Part shown: in pieces, positions 52,896-61,248 of the stretch | Numbering within the stretch: position 1 is the first letter of the stretch | How the letters are laid out: each line of letters begins with the position of its first letter | Assembly: GCF_003286415.2 (NCBI RefSeq) | Contig: NZ_CP043450.1 | Location: 4,774,001 to 4,838,000, forward strand | Reading direction: 5' to 3' | DNA: 64,000 nt | Source: Mucilaginibacter rubeus | GTDB lineage: Bacteria > Bacteroidota > Bacteroidia > Sphingobacteriales > Sphingobacteriaceae | Notes under the pieces: generated by a model | What the model saw: the letters and a program-made list of their open reading frames with translations, nothing else | What the model was told of the DNA's origin: nothing | Database searches by the model: none | Program-made: the position numbers and the translations under genes

Positions 52896-53429
52896 TCAAC
52901 TTTTGATTCTCAGCTTATTAAGCAATTGATTCAGCAGGTATGCCGGTGCTATAGCCAATGATTTGATATTGAGTTTGTTTTTTGCAAATTCCGGTTCGCG
53001 GCTATTGCCTATGAGCAACGCGCTTACAGAAGGAATAAATATAGAAACACATAACAGCCACATAGCAGGCCCTCCCGTTTGTTGCCAGGCTACCAGTTCC
53101 ATTATACCGTAACTAAACCCCAATAAAATAAATAAGATAAAGTAAGATATAATTGGCGATAGCTTTAAATAGAAATAGATGGCAATAGCTATCACAAATG
53201 AAGCCCAGTTAAAATATCCGTTGTAGATTCCTAAAAAGCCCAAATGCGGAAAAGGGATAGCCCAGATCAATCCAAAGAGGCTAAACGTTAAAGTTGGGAT
53301 GCAGATATAATGTATCATACTGTTAACCTCATCCTGGTGAGCTTCTTGATACTCCCTAAAATATTGATCAACCAGGCGTTCATCAATATTTACCGTTGCT
53401 TTCTGTTTGTTGTTTGTTTTTGTTGCCAC
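52896..53429 (-). CDS. Mpo1-like (DUF962) membrane protein
   Basis: 177-residue protein with four hydrophobic helices. The N-terminal soluble part has YFREYQEAHQDEVNSMIHYICIP, which fits the conserved His/Asn pattern of the Mpo1/DUF962 family. In yeast, Mpo1 is a 2-hydroxy fatty acid dioxygenase that shortens phytosphingosine-derived chains. Sphingobacteriaceae make sphingolipids, so a role in 2-hydroxy acyl turnover is possible but inferred. The start is a GTG at 53429 (GTG-GCA-ACA-AAA). It lies just after the rny terminator. Confidence 0.8.
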   Translation of the reverse strand: MATKTNNKQKATVNIDERLVDQYFREYQEAHQDEVNSMIHYICIPTLTFSLFGLIWAIPFPHLGFLGIYNGYFNWASFVIAIAIYFYLKLSPIISYFILFILLGFSYGIMELVAWQQTGGPAMWLLCVSIFIPSVSALLIGNSREPEFAKNKLNIKSLAIAPAYLLNQLLNKLRIKS

Positions 53430-53442
53430 GCTGTAAAAATAA

Positions 53443-53471
53443 AAAACCCCTCCGGCTTTGTACCGGAAGGG
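53443..53471 (-). terminator. rny terminator
   Basis: A 10-bp stem with one mismatch (acccctccgg / ccggaagggt, loop ctttgta) is followed on the minus strand by TTTTTTATTTTT. It lies 22 nt after the rny stop. Confidence 0.85.
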
Positions 53472-53492
53472 TGCTGTTTAATTTTATAATGA

Positions 53493-55058
53493 TTACTTGG
53501 CAAATGCTACCGAACGGGTTTCCCTGATAACGGTAACTTTAATTTGACCTGGATAAGTCATTTCTGTCTGGATCCTGTTTGAAATATCAGCAGCCAATAC
53601 TTCTGATTGCGCATCGCTGATCTTTTCGCTCTCAACAACAACACGCAGTTCGCGGCCTGCCTGTATCGCAAAGGTTTTCTCTACACCCGGATATGAAAGC
53701 GCTAATTCTTCCAACTCTTTCAAACGCTTGATGTAACTTTCAACAACCTCGCGACGGGCACCAGGACGTGCACCTGAGATAGCATCACAAGCCTGAATTA
53801 TTGGTGACAGCATTGAGGTCATCTCAATTTCATCGTGGTGAGCACCAATAGCGTTACAAACTTCCGGATGTTCCTTATATTTTTCGGCCAGTTGCATACC
53901 TAAAATAGCGTGAGGCAACTCCGGGTTATCATCAGGTACTTTACCAATATCATGAAGTAAACCGGCACGTTTAGCAAGTTTTACATTAAGGCCTAACTCA
54001 GCGGCCATAGTAGCGCAAAAATTTGCCACCTCTCGCGAGTGCTGTAACAAGTTTTGCCCGTATGATGAACGGTAACGCATACGGCCAACCATACGGATCA
54101 GTTCAGGGTGTAAACCATGAATACCCAAGTCGATCACAGTACGCTCACCTATTTCAACAATTTCTTCTTCAATTTGCTTTTTGGTTTTGGCAACCACCTC
54201 CTCAATGCGGGCAGGGTGAATACGGCCGTCGGTAACCAAACGGTGCATTGCCAAACGGGCAATCTCGCGCCTTACCGGGTCAAAACCTGATAAAATGATG
54301 GCTTCCGGGGTATCATCAACAATGATCTCAATACCGGTAGCAGCCTCCAAAGCACGGATGTTACGCCCTTCGCGGCCAATGATACGGCCTTTGATCTCGT
54401 CGTTTTCGATGTTGAAAATAGATACTGTATTTTCAATAGCGCTTTCAGTAGCAGTACGCTGAATAGTTTGAATAACTATTTTCTTAGCTTCTTTTGTAGC
54501 AGTAAGCTTAGCCTCATCAACAATATCCTTGATCTGGATCATGGCTTTTGTGCGGGCCTCTTCGCGCAGGGTATCCACCAATTGGTTTTTAGCATCATCG
54601 GCAGATAAGCCGGCGATGGTTTCCAGTTGCTGGATGTGCTGGTTTTTCAGGTGCTCAACTTCGTCCTGTTTTTTAACTACTACCTCTGTTTGTTTCTCAA
54701 GGTTTTTGCGGGTATTATCAAGCTCGCTCTCTTTGCGGTTAACATTTTCCAGGCGCTGATTTAATGATTGCTCCTTTTGTTTTACGCTGTTTTCGCGCTG
54801 GTTTACAGCGTTGTTTTTATTGTTAACTTCCTGCTCGTGCTCAGCTTTCATCTGCAAAAATTTCTCTTTTGCTTCAAGCAGTTTGTTTTTCTTGAGGATC
54901 TCGGCATTATTTTCAGCATCTTTTAAAATCTTTTTCACTTTATTCTGAGCTGAGGCTTCCTGGTCTTTGAAAAGCTTTCGAAGCAGGAAGCGGCCAATTA
55001 AAACGCCAATGATGGCGCCTACAAGCAGGCCGATGATAACGTATAGTAATATGTCCAT
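53493..55058 (-). CDS. rny: ribonuclease Y
   Basis: 521-residue membrane-anchored endoribonuclease that starts mRNA decay. The N-terminal helix (LLYVIIGLLVGAIIGVLIG) is followed by a long coiled coil (about 30-190), a KH domain (GRIIGREGRNIRALEAATGIEIIVDD) and an HD domain with HSREVANF and LLHDIGK (metal-binding His-Asp). Length is typical. It follows zapA and a probable 6S-like RNA. Confidence 0.96.
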   Translation of the reverse strand: MDILLYVIIGLLVGAIIGVLIGRFLLRKLFKDQEASAQNKVKKILKDAENNAEILKKNKLLEAKEKFLQMKAEHEQEVNNKNNAVNQRENSVKQKEQSLNQRLENVNRKESELDNTRKNLEKQTEVVVKKQDEVEHLKNQHIQQLETIAGLSADDAKNQLVDTLREEARTKAMIQIKDIVDEAKLTATKEAKKIVIQTIQRTATESAIENTVSIFNIENDEIKGRIIGREGRNIRALEAATGIEIIVDDTPEAIILSGFDPVRREIARLAMHRLVTDGRIHPARIEEVVAKTKKQIEEEIVEIGERTVIDLGIHGLHPELIRMVGRMRYRSSYGQNLLQHSREVANFCATMAAELGLNVKLAKRAGLLHDIGKVPDDNPELPHAILGMQLAEKYKEHPEVCNAIGAHHDEIEMTSMLSPIIQACDAISGARPGARREVVESYIKRLKELEELALSYPGVEKTFAIQAGRELRVVVESEKISDAQSEVLAADISNRIQTEMTYPGQIKVTVIRETRSVAFAK

Positions 55059-55093
55059 TTTAGGTTTGGTGGTGTTGTATATATGTATGTAAA

Positions 55094-55262
55094 TAAAAAA
55101 ACCGCAACTAACTTTTAAGTATCATGTATTTAAAACTTCATTTCGGATATTGGGGACCATGGGTTGGTTAACGTTAATCGCAACTAACGCATGCCTCTTG
55201 ATCCGCTTAATATTGAAGCGTTAAGTTTTTAATAGTGAAACCTAAAATTTAACTGCGGTTAA
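55094..55262 (-). ncRNA. candidate 6S-like RNA between zapA and rny
   Basis: On the minus strand the segment starts AACCGCAGTTAAATTTT (from 55260) and ends AAAAGTTAGTTGCGGTT followed by seven T. These ends pair over about 17 bp with two G-U pairs and one mismatch, closing a long rod of about 165 nt. Inside, CGCTT/AAGCG and CGTTA/TAACG form two side hairpins. A rod with an open centre next to zapA is the layout of 6S RNA; Bacteroidota members are known as 6S-Flavo. The call rests on fold and position. Confidence 0.6.
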
Positions 55263-55301
55263 ATCTTAATGTGCTCTTGTATATTATGTAAAGAACGTTT
55301 A

Positions 55302-55592
55302 TTACTTCGAAAAAAATTCGGTCAACAAATGATCTAAATGATAAACTTTTTCTGTTACCTCGGTATCCTCCACGGTAACTTTCTTTTCAGCCTTCAATGA
55401 TGATGTAGCATAATGCAATACACACATTGAAAGTAAATCCTGCTTATCCCTAACCGCATAATTTTCTTGATATTCTTTTATCCGGTCGTTGATCAGCTTA
55501 GCCGCCCTGCGTATTATTTCTTCTTCCTCCATGTTAACCTTTAAGGGGTAAACACGATCAGCAATATTTATTTTTATTGAGATTTCTCCCAT
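55302..55592 (-). CDS. zapA: cell division protein ZapA
   Basis: 96-residue FtsZ-ring stabiliser. The N-terminal part ISIKINIADRVYPLKVNMEEEEIIRRAAKLIN fits the family over residues 4-35, and the C-terminal half is a helix for tetramer formation (ATSSLKAEKKVTVEDTEV). It is 21 nt after the coiled-coil gene below and belongs to the pheT operon. Confidence 0.9.
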   Translation of the reverse strand: MGEISIKINIADRVYPLKVNMEEEEIIRRAAKLINDRIKEYQENYAVRDKQDLLSMCVLHYATSSLKAEKKVTVEDTEVTEKVYHLDHLLTEFFSK

Positions 55593-55613
55593 TTGAGCTT
55601 TTCACTTTTTGTA

Positions 55614-55904
55614 CTATTTTTTCAATAATACAATACACTTATCTATTTCCTGCACAAAGTCGTTAATTTTTTGCTTAATGTCAACACTTTTTTCATTTGT
55701 TTCAGAAAAAGACTTGGCAACTTTAACAACTTTTAATTTTTCTTCCAGTTCTTTTGTCTTAGCCTTACTGGCATTTAGGGCTACTGTAAGCGCCTCGCTT
55801 TCCAGTTTTAAAAGATCATTTTCTTCCTGCAAAGCAGCGCACAGTTCAATCAGGCGCTCGGTTTTATCTACAATTTTATTTAACTGCTCTGCTAAAGAAG
55901 GCAT
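55614..55904 (-). CDS. small coiled-coil protein
   Basis: 96-residue protein that is almost wholly helical. Leucine-rich heptads run from about residue 10 to 62 (LIELCAALQEENDLLKLESEAL, TKELEEKLKVVKVA). It has no signal peptide or membrane helix. Its place directly before zapA suggests a cell-division partner of the ZapB type, but this is inferred from context and coiled-coil form only. Confidence 0.8.
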   Translation of the reverse strand: MPSLAEQLNKIVDKTERLIELCAALQEENDLLKLESEALTVALNASKAKTKELEEKLKVVKVAKSFSETNEKSVDIKQKINDFVQEIDKCIVLLKK

Positions 55905-55917
55905 CTTTTTAATTAGT

Positions 55918-55986
55918 GAATTATTGAATTAATGAATTGGTGAGTTCTGCAATAATTGAAATACTAATTTATTAATTAAATAATTC
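55918..55986. repeat. heptad-repeat inverted element downstream of pheT
   Basis: The 21-bp arm at 55918-55938 is complementary to 55966-55986 at 19 of 21 positions around a 27-nt loop. Read in 7-bp units the left arm is gaattat/tgaatta/atgaatt. It lies between pheT and the coiled-coil gene and would fold in that transcript. Confidence 0.8.
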
Positions 55987-55998
55987 AACATCCCCACC

Positions 55999-56030
55999 AA
56001 ATCCGAAATCGAAATTCCGAAATCCGAATT
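55999..56030. repeat. direct heptad-like repeats next to the pheT stop
   Basis: The sequence is a run of aatccga-type units (aatccga, aatcgaa, attccga, aatccga) that ends on the pheT stop codon. It looks like a single arm of the same kind of element, with no matching opposite arm nearby. Confidence 0.65.
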
Positions 56031-58428
56031 ACTTCCTGATTTCCGCTCCGGCTTCTTTTCCTAAATTATAAATTAATTTCTGCATAATAGAATCAATTGC
56101 CTTATCCGTTAACGTTTTTTCGATATCCTGGATAATGAAACTTAAGGCATATGACTTTTTACCTGCAGGCAATTTATCGCCCTGGTAAACGTCAAACACA
56201 TCAACTTCCTTCAGCAATTTACGCTCGGTACGCAGGGCAATTTGTTTCAACTGACCAAAAGATACGCTTTGGTCTATCAGCATAGAAAGGTCGCGCCTTA
56301 CAGCCGGAAATTTTGAAACCTCCTGGAAAACGATCTTATTTTTACGAATGGCGGTCAATACAAGATCGAAATTAAAATCGGCGTAGAACACCTCTTTATC
56401 AACATCAGCCTTTTTCAATGAAGTACCAGCAACCGAACCAAATTTTACCAATTGCTTACCATTAAGCATGTATTGAATGCCAAACGACATTTTTTTGCAG
56501 GTTGCATCCTCAACAGTGAAGTTACTGATGTTCAGGCGTTGTAAAACACCATCAACTACAGCCTTGATATTGTAGAATGATACAGGTTTCGATTTTTGGT
56601 TCCATTGCTCGCCGGCATTAGCCCCTGTAATAAAAATACTGAAACGCTGGGTTTCGATGTATTTATCATTTTCCAGTTTATACACTTTGCCAAACTCATA
56701 AAATTTCAAATCTGAGCTCCGGCGGTTCTGGTTATAAGCAATGGCTTCCAAACCTGAATATAGCAGCGTTTGACGCATTACGTCAAGATCACTACTCAAC
56801 GGGTTTAGGATCTTCACAGCAGTATCCAGGTTATCCGAATAAGCAGATTTGGTAAGCGAGTTAGCCAGGATCTCATTAAATCCATTCGCGCTCAGCAAAT
56901 CAGATAACTGATTTTGAACAGTATCTTTCTCCGGCCGGGTAGAGTTATTTAACGATGCCCTGATCTGGGTAGGGATCTCGATGTTATTATAACCATAAAT
57001 CCTCAGGATCTCTTCAACCACATCCACATCGCGGGTAACATCCACGCGGTATGGCGGTACTTGTAACGATAGCGAATCCGCAGTTTCATTCACTATCTTA
57101 ATATCAAGTGCCGTGATGATACCTTTGATCTCATCATTGCCAATCTTCTTACCAATCAATTTATCGATGGTGTTATAAGTGATCTCTACAGCGAAGGGTG
57201 CAACCGGAGCCGGATAATGATCAGAAATTTCTGACGATACCAGACCACCCGCCACCTGTTGAATCAACAATGCAGCACGTTTTAATGCAAAAACGGTCAT
57301 ATCCGGATCGGTACCACGCTCAAACCTGAACGAAGCATCGGTTTTTAAGCCATGCCTTTTTGAGGTTTTGCGAACAGATACCGGATTGAAGTAGGCACTC
57401 TCCAGGAAAATATTTTTGGTTGATTCCTTAACACCCGATTTCGCGCCGCCAAATACACCGGCTATACACATTGCTTCTTCAGCATTACCAATCATCAGAT
57501 CATCGGCAGATAACTTCCTGTCAACCTCATCAAGTGTTTTGAATACGGTGCCTTCGGCATAGTTTTTTACCAATACCTTGCCGCCGGTTATTTCATCGGC
57601 ATCAAAAGCGTGTAACGGCTGTCCAAGCTCATGCAGCACGTAATTAGTAACATCCACAATGTTATTGATAGCACGGATGCCGATAACAGCCAAACGCTCT
57701 TTTAACCATTGTGGTGATTCTTTAACTTCAACACCACTGATGGTTAAACCTGAATAACGCGGTGAAGCCTGTTCGTTTTCCACAATAACCTCAATCGTAC
57801 GGCTTGTGTTATCAACTTTAAAAGCGCTTACATCGGGCTTGTGAATACCTATTTTCAGAAAAGCGGCAATATCCCTTGCAGTACCCAAATGCGAAGCCGC
57901 ATCGGCACGGTTAGGGGTTAAGCCAATCTCGTACATGTAATCGTCGTTCAGCTTGAAATATTCTTTAGCTGGAGTACCTACAGGCGCATCTTCCGGCAAT
58001 ACCATAATACCCGCATGGCTGGTTCCCAAACCTATCTCATCCTCAGCGCAGATCATCCCGTGAGATTCTTCACCCCTGATCTTCGATTTTTTGATAGCAA
58101 AAGGCTCGCCGCTGGTTGGGTAAACTGTTGAGCCAACTACCGCAACCACTACTTTTTGTCCGGCAGCTACGTTAGCAGCACCGCAAACAATCTGCAGGTC
58201 TTCGCCGGTGCCAACATCAACCTTAGTAACATGCAGGTGGTCAGAATTGGCATGGTCAACACATTCGTTTACGTAGCCAATCACCAGGCCTTCCAGTCCG
58301 CCTGGAACGGCTTGTACTTTCTCCAGACTTTCAACTTCCAAACCGGTTCCGGTAAGGATGATTGAAATTTCCTGAGGCGTTTTATCAGTATCAATAAATT
58401 CTTTAAGCCAGTTATAAGATATTTTCAT
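56029..58428 (-). CDS. pheT: phenylalanine-tRNA ligase beta subunit
   Basis: 799-residue beta chain of the alpha2-beta2 PheRS, which charges tRNA-Phe. It has the N-terminal tRNA-binding OB domain (about 40-150, HLHVTKVDVG...), the B3/B4 editing domain and the B5 domain with YRVDVTRDVDVVEEILRIYGY. The catalytic-like core and a C-terminal anticodon-binding FDX domain (FPAVRRDLSMLID) are also complete. pheS is not in the window. A TATCTTTG box lies upstream. Confidence 0.97.
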   Translation of the reverse strand: MKISYNWLKEFIDTDKTPQEISIILTGTGLEVESLEKVQAVPGGLEGLVIGYVNECVDHANSDHLHVTKVDVGTGEDLQIVCGAANVAAGQKVVVAVVGSTVYPTSGEPFAIKKSKIRGEESHGMICAEDEIGLGTSHAGIMVLPEDAPVGTPAKEYFKLNDDYMYEIGLTPNRADAASHLGTARDIAAFLKIGIHKPDVSAFKVDNTSRTIEVIVENEQASPRYSGLTISGVEVKESPQWLKERLAVIGIRAINNIVDVTNYVLHELGQPLHAFDADEITGGKVLVKNYAEGTVFKTLDEVDRKLSADDLMIGNAEEAMCIAGVFGGAKSGVKESTKNIFLESAYFNPVSVRKTSKRHGLKTDASFRFERGTDPDMTVFALKRAALLIQQVAGGLVSSEISDHYPAPVAPFAVEITYNTIDKLIGKKIGNDEIKGIITALDIKIVNETADSLSLQVPPYRVDVTRDVDVVEEILRIYGYNNIEIPTQIRASLNNSTRPEKDTVQNQLSDLLSANGFNEILANSLTKSAYSDNLDTAVKILNPLSSDLDVMRQTLLYSGLEAIAYNQNRRSSDLKFYEFGKVYKLENDKYIETQRFSIFITGANAGEQWNQKSKPVSFYNIKAVVDGVLQRLNISNFTVEDATCKKMSFGIQYMLNGKQLVKFGSVAGTSLKKADVDKEVFYADFNFDLVLTAIRKNKIVFQEVSKFPAVRRDLSMLIDQSVSFGQLKQIALRTERKLLKEVDVFDVYQGDKLPAGKKSYALSFIIQDIEKTLTDKAIDSIMQKLIYNLGKEAGAEIRK

Positions 58429-58448
58429 TATTCCGAAATGATAATCGG

Positions 58449-58456
58449 CAAAGATA
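58449..58456 (-). promoter_or_regulatory. candidate -7 box of the pheT operon
   Basis: The minus strand reads TATCTTTG, an exact TAnnTTTG fit, 20 nt before the pheT ATG. A -33 TTTG is not found at the usual distance. Confidence 0.4.
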
Positions 58457-58650
58457 TAAAGATTTCGGATGTGGGGTTGGTAGATATGCAGATTTAAGAT
58501 GATTCTTGATTATACAAACCAATGTTACTTGCTCAACAAATAAAGCTAAACCCTGAATCGAAATCTTGGCAATCAATTATAAAATAACTTACATTGCATT
58601 GTTAATCCAAAGATTTTCCCGGAATAAACTTCAACCATTTCCATCAAACT

Positions 58651-59097
58651 ATGATAAAAGATACGCTCAAAGCATTGATCATCCGTGACCTTGAAAAATT
58701 AAAGCAGGAAATAGAAGCTTACCAAAACGAGACGAAGCTCTGGCATATTGAAAAGAGTATATTAAATTCTGCGGGCAACCTTTGTTTACATTTGGTTGGC
58801 AACCTTAATACCTATATCGGTGCAGAATTTGGAAAAACCGGTTATGTAAGAAACCGCGTTGATGAATTTGCGTTAAAAGATGTACCGCGCTCAGAATTGG
58901 TGGATAAAATAAAAAGCACGATCCTTATGATCGAAAAAACCTTCGATATGATTTCAGAGAATCAGTTGAACGAAAAATACCCGGCTGAAATAATCCTAAA
59001 AGATGCATCTACCGAATACTTTTTTGTTCACCTTGCCATGCATTTAAGCTACCATTTGGGTCAAATAAACTACCATCGCCGGCTGCTGGATAATTGA
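58651..59097 (+). CDS. DinB-superfamily protein (DUF1572-like)
   Basis: 148-residue four-helix-bundle protein. The three metal-ligand-type histidines are in NLCLHLVGNL (about residue 49) and LAMHLSYHLGQINYHRR (about 130-141). Members often bind a divalent metal and act as thiol-dependent transferases or hydrolases; the true function here is unknown. It is a single gene on the plus strand, convergent with radC. Confidence 0.82.
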   Translation: MIKDTLKALIIRDLEKLKQEIEAYQNETKLWHIEKSILNSAGNLCLHLVGNLNTYIGAEFGKTGYVRNRVDEFALKDVPRSELVDKIKSTILMIEKTFDMISENQLNEKYPAEIILKDASTEYFFVHLAMHLSYHLGQINYHRRLLDN

Positions 59098-59118
59098 CTA
59101 TAATTTGCACACCTTCAA

Positions 59119-59817
59119 TCACATCATCCCTTCGTCGGCTAAACTCAAATAGCCACCATCGGTAATAATTAAATGGTCAAACACGCCGATGTCAAGCATC
59201 CGGCCTGCGGCGCTTATTTTTTTGGTAAGTTGGATATCTTCGTTACTGGGTTTCAGGTTACCAGACGGGTGATTATGGACGAGGATTAGTCCGCTGGCCT
59301 GGTATTGCAGGGCCGAATAAAAAATGATTTTAGGATCGCACACCGTTGCCGATAACCCGCCCTTACTAATCAATTCTTTTCCTAATACTTTATTGGAACG
59401 CCCTAATAGTATAATCCAGAACTCTTCATGGTTCAAATCCATCAGGTGCCTGCGCATAATATTATAACCATCCCTGCTCGAAGTAATCACCTCAATGGCC
59501 CCCGATTCAGATTCGTTCCGACGGCGACCGATTTCAAGCGCCGCTATAATAGATATAGCCTTAGCCTCTCCTATTCCTTTAAATTTGGATAGCTCGGTTA
59601 TTGAGGCCTTACCCAGTTTATTGAGGTCGTTATCATAGTGGTGCAAAATGCGTTTGCTTAATTCAACCGCTGTTTCGGTACGGCTGCCCGAGCCAATCAA
59701 TATCGCTATCAGTTCGGCATCGGTAAGGGCACGACGCCCTTGTCCGCTTAGTTTTTCCCGCGGGCGATCTTCCTCGGCCCATGATTTGATACTGATCTTG
59801 CTTTCGTAGTTTTCCAC
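59119..59817 (-). CDS. radC: RadC family JAB/MPN-domain protein
   Basis: 232-residue protein with an N-terminal helix-hairpin-helix part (TELSKFKGIGEAKAISIIAALE) and a C-terminal JAB1/MPN domain. The metal-binding set is VHNHPSGNLKPSNEDIQLT. The role of RadC is still unsettled; it is not needed for repair in E. coli. The start is taken as GTG at 59817 (VENYESKISIK); a TTG at 59847 would lie inside the rpsT terminator. Confidence 0.93.
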   Translation of the reverse strand: MENYESKISIKSWAEEDRPREKLSGQGRRALTDAELIAILIGSGSRTETAVELSKRILHHYDNDLNKLGKASITELSKFKGIGEAKAISIIAALEIGRRRNESESGAIEVITSSRDGYNIMRRHLMDLNHEEFWIILLGRSNKVLGKELISKGGLSATVCDPKIIFYSALQYQASGLILVHNHPSGNLKPSNEDIQLTKKISAAGRMLDIGVFDHLIITDGGYLSLADEGMM

Positions 59818-59844
59818 GCCCTGAAAGTATGAAAAAGCACCAAA

Positions 59845-59879
59845 CAAAAAAAGGGACAGTGTTGGTACACTATCCCCTT
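59845..59879 (-). terminator. rpsT terminator
   Basis: Minus-strand AAGGGGATAGTGT and ACACTGTCCCTT form a near-perfect stem around a short loop, followed by seven T. It begins 23 nt after the rpsT stop. Confidence 0.9.
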
Positions 59880-59901
59880 AGTATATTTTAAATAGCTAAG
59901 A

Positions 59902-60156
59902 TTAGCTTAAGCCGTTAACAAATTTAGTAAGCTTTGATTTATTGTTCGAAGCTTTGTTTTTGTGAATAACGTTCTTTTTAGCCAAACGATCAAGCATAGA
60001 AATTACTTTACCTAACAATGCAGTTGCATCGGCTTTGGTAGTAGTGTTTCTTAATTTTTTAATAGCGTTCCTGGTTGTTTTAGCCTGGTACCTGTTACGC
60101 AGACGCTTCGCAGCGTTTGCCCTGATTCTTTTTAATGATGATTTATGATTTGCCAT
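59902..60156 (-). CDS. rpsT: 30S ribosomal protein S20
   Basis: 84-residue basic helical protein of the small subunit. The N-terminus MANHKSSLKRIRANAAKRLRN and the C-terminal VIHKNKASNNKSKLTKFV are characteristic. It is a single-gene unit, with its own promoter upstream and terminator downstream. Confidence 0.97.
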   Translation of the reverse strand: MANHKSSLKRIRANAAKRLRNRYQAKTTRNAIKKLRNTTTKADATALLGKVISMLDRLAKKNVIHKNKASNNKSKLTKFVNGLS

Positions 60157-60198
60157 CTCGTATAGCTTGTTATTCTTTTCTACTTATTTTAAGGACTG

Positions 60199-60230
60199 CA
60201 AATATAGGGCGATTAAATTTAATATGCAAA
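60199..60230 (-). promoter_or_regulatory. rpsT promoter, Bacteroidota type
   Basis: The minus strand has TTTG (60227-60230), 20 nt, then TATATTTG (60199-60206), a close fit to the Bacteroidota consensus, about 40 nt before the rpsT ATG. Confidence 0.7.
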
Positions 60231-60402
60231 TGGTTTTTTGATTTATATTTTGAAGTAATTGAATTGATAATGTGCAGGATTATCTATTACCTTACAACCT
60301 CCGCCATACCCTTTTTTAATAAGCTATTAACGTAAGGTTTACAAAGTGTTCATACAACACATTGATTTTTGCAGCGTTATTAATAGCTAAAGTTATCGCA
60401 TC

Positions 60403-61161
60403 ATGGTTATCAACAGCACCACCAGGTTTAGCAACCGGGTTGAAGATTATGTAAAATATCGCCCCGGCTACCCTGCCGAAATTGTTAAATTTTTACATGA
60501 CACCTATAACCTGACCCAGGACAAACTTATTGCAGACATTGGAGCCGGCACAGGTATATCTACTGCCTTATTCCTGAATAAAGGCTACCGGGTAATTGCC
60601 GTTGAACCCAACCTCGAGATGCGCGAAAAAGCTATCGAATTGTTAGGCTCATACCACGGCTTTATCCCCAAAAACGGCACAGCCGAAAACACAGGCATTG
60701 AAGACAATACAATTAGCGCCATTATAGCCGGACAGGCCTTTCACTGGTTTGACGCAAAAAAAACCCGCATCGAGTTTAAAAGAATCTTAAAGCCGGATGG
60801 CATCGTTGCACTTATCTGGAATGAAAGAAAAACAACATCGGCTTTTGAACAGGAGTATGATGAGCTTATCATAAAACATGGCAACGATTATGTAAAGGTT
60901 GATCACCGCAATATCGATACTGAGGATATTGAAGCGTTTTTTACCCCGGAACCCGTTCATCTGGAAATCTTTACCAATAAACAGGTATTTGATTTTGAAG
61001 GCCTGAAAGGCAGACTGCTGTCATCATCATACATGCCTACGCGCGACGATGCGGGTTACCAGCCGATGATCAATGATTTACAGGCGCTTTTTCATAAATT
61101 TCAGCACGATGGGGTTATTGTAATTAATTACGATACCAAAGTATATTCGGGTAAATTATAA
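60403..61161 (+). CDS. class I SAM-dependent methyltransferase
   Basis: 252-residue methyltransferase of the UbiE/type-11 kind. The SAM-binding motif I is KLIADIGAGTGIST (about 45-58), followed by VIAVEPNLEMREKAI and NTISAIIAGQAFHWFD (motif IV region). The N-terminus RVEDYVKYRPGYP is typical of a widespread small-molecule methyltransferase group. The substrate is unknown. It precedes the MutS-like gene by 87 nt on the same strand. Confidence 0.9.
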   Translation: MVINSTTRFSNRVEDYVKYRPGYPAEIVKFLHDTYNLTQDKLIADIGAGTGISTALFLNKGYRVIAVEPNLEMREKAIELLGSYHGFIPKNGTAENTGIEDNTISAIIAGQAFHWFDAKKTRIEFKRILKPDGIVALIWNERKTTSAFEQEYDELIIKHGNDYVKVDHRNIDTEDIEAFFTPEPVHLEIFTNKQVFDFEGLKGRLLSSSYMPTRDDAGYQPMINDLQALFHKFQHDGVIVINYDTKVYSGKL

Positions 61162-61248
61162 ATTGAGCATTATTTCGTATTGGTGAAACAATTGTGTGCA
61201 GGTGTTATCTAATAAGCAAAACATAGCTTATAAATACCACTTTTAAAC

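Noticed and set aside
59818..59847. Upstream TTG start of radC
   Set aside because: It lies within the rpsT terminator hairpin; the GTG at 59817 fits the family N-terminus.
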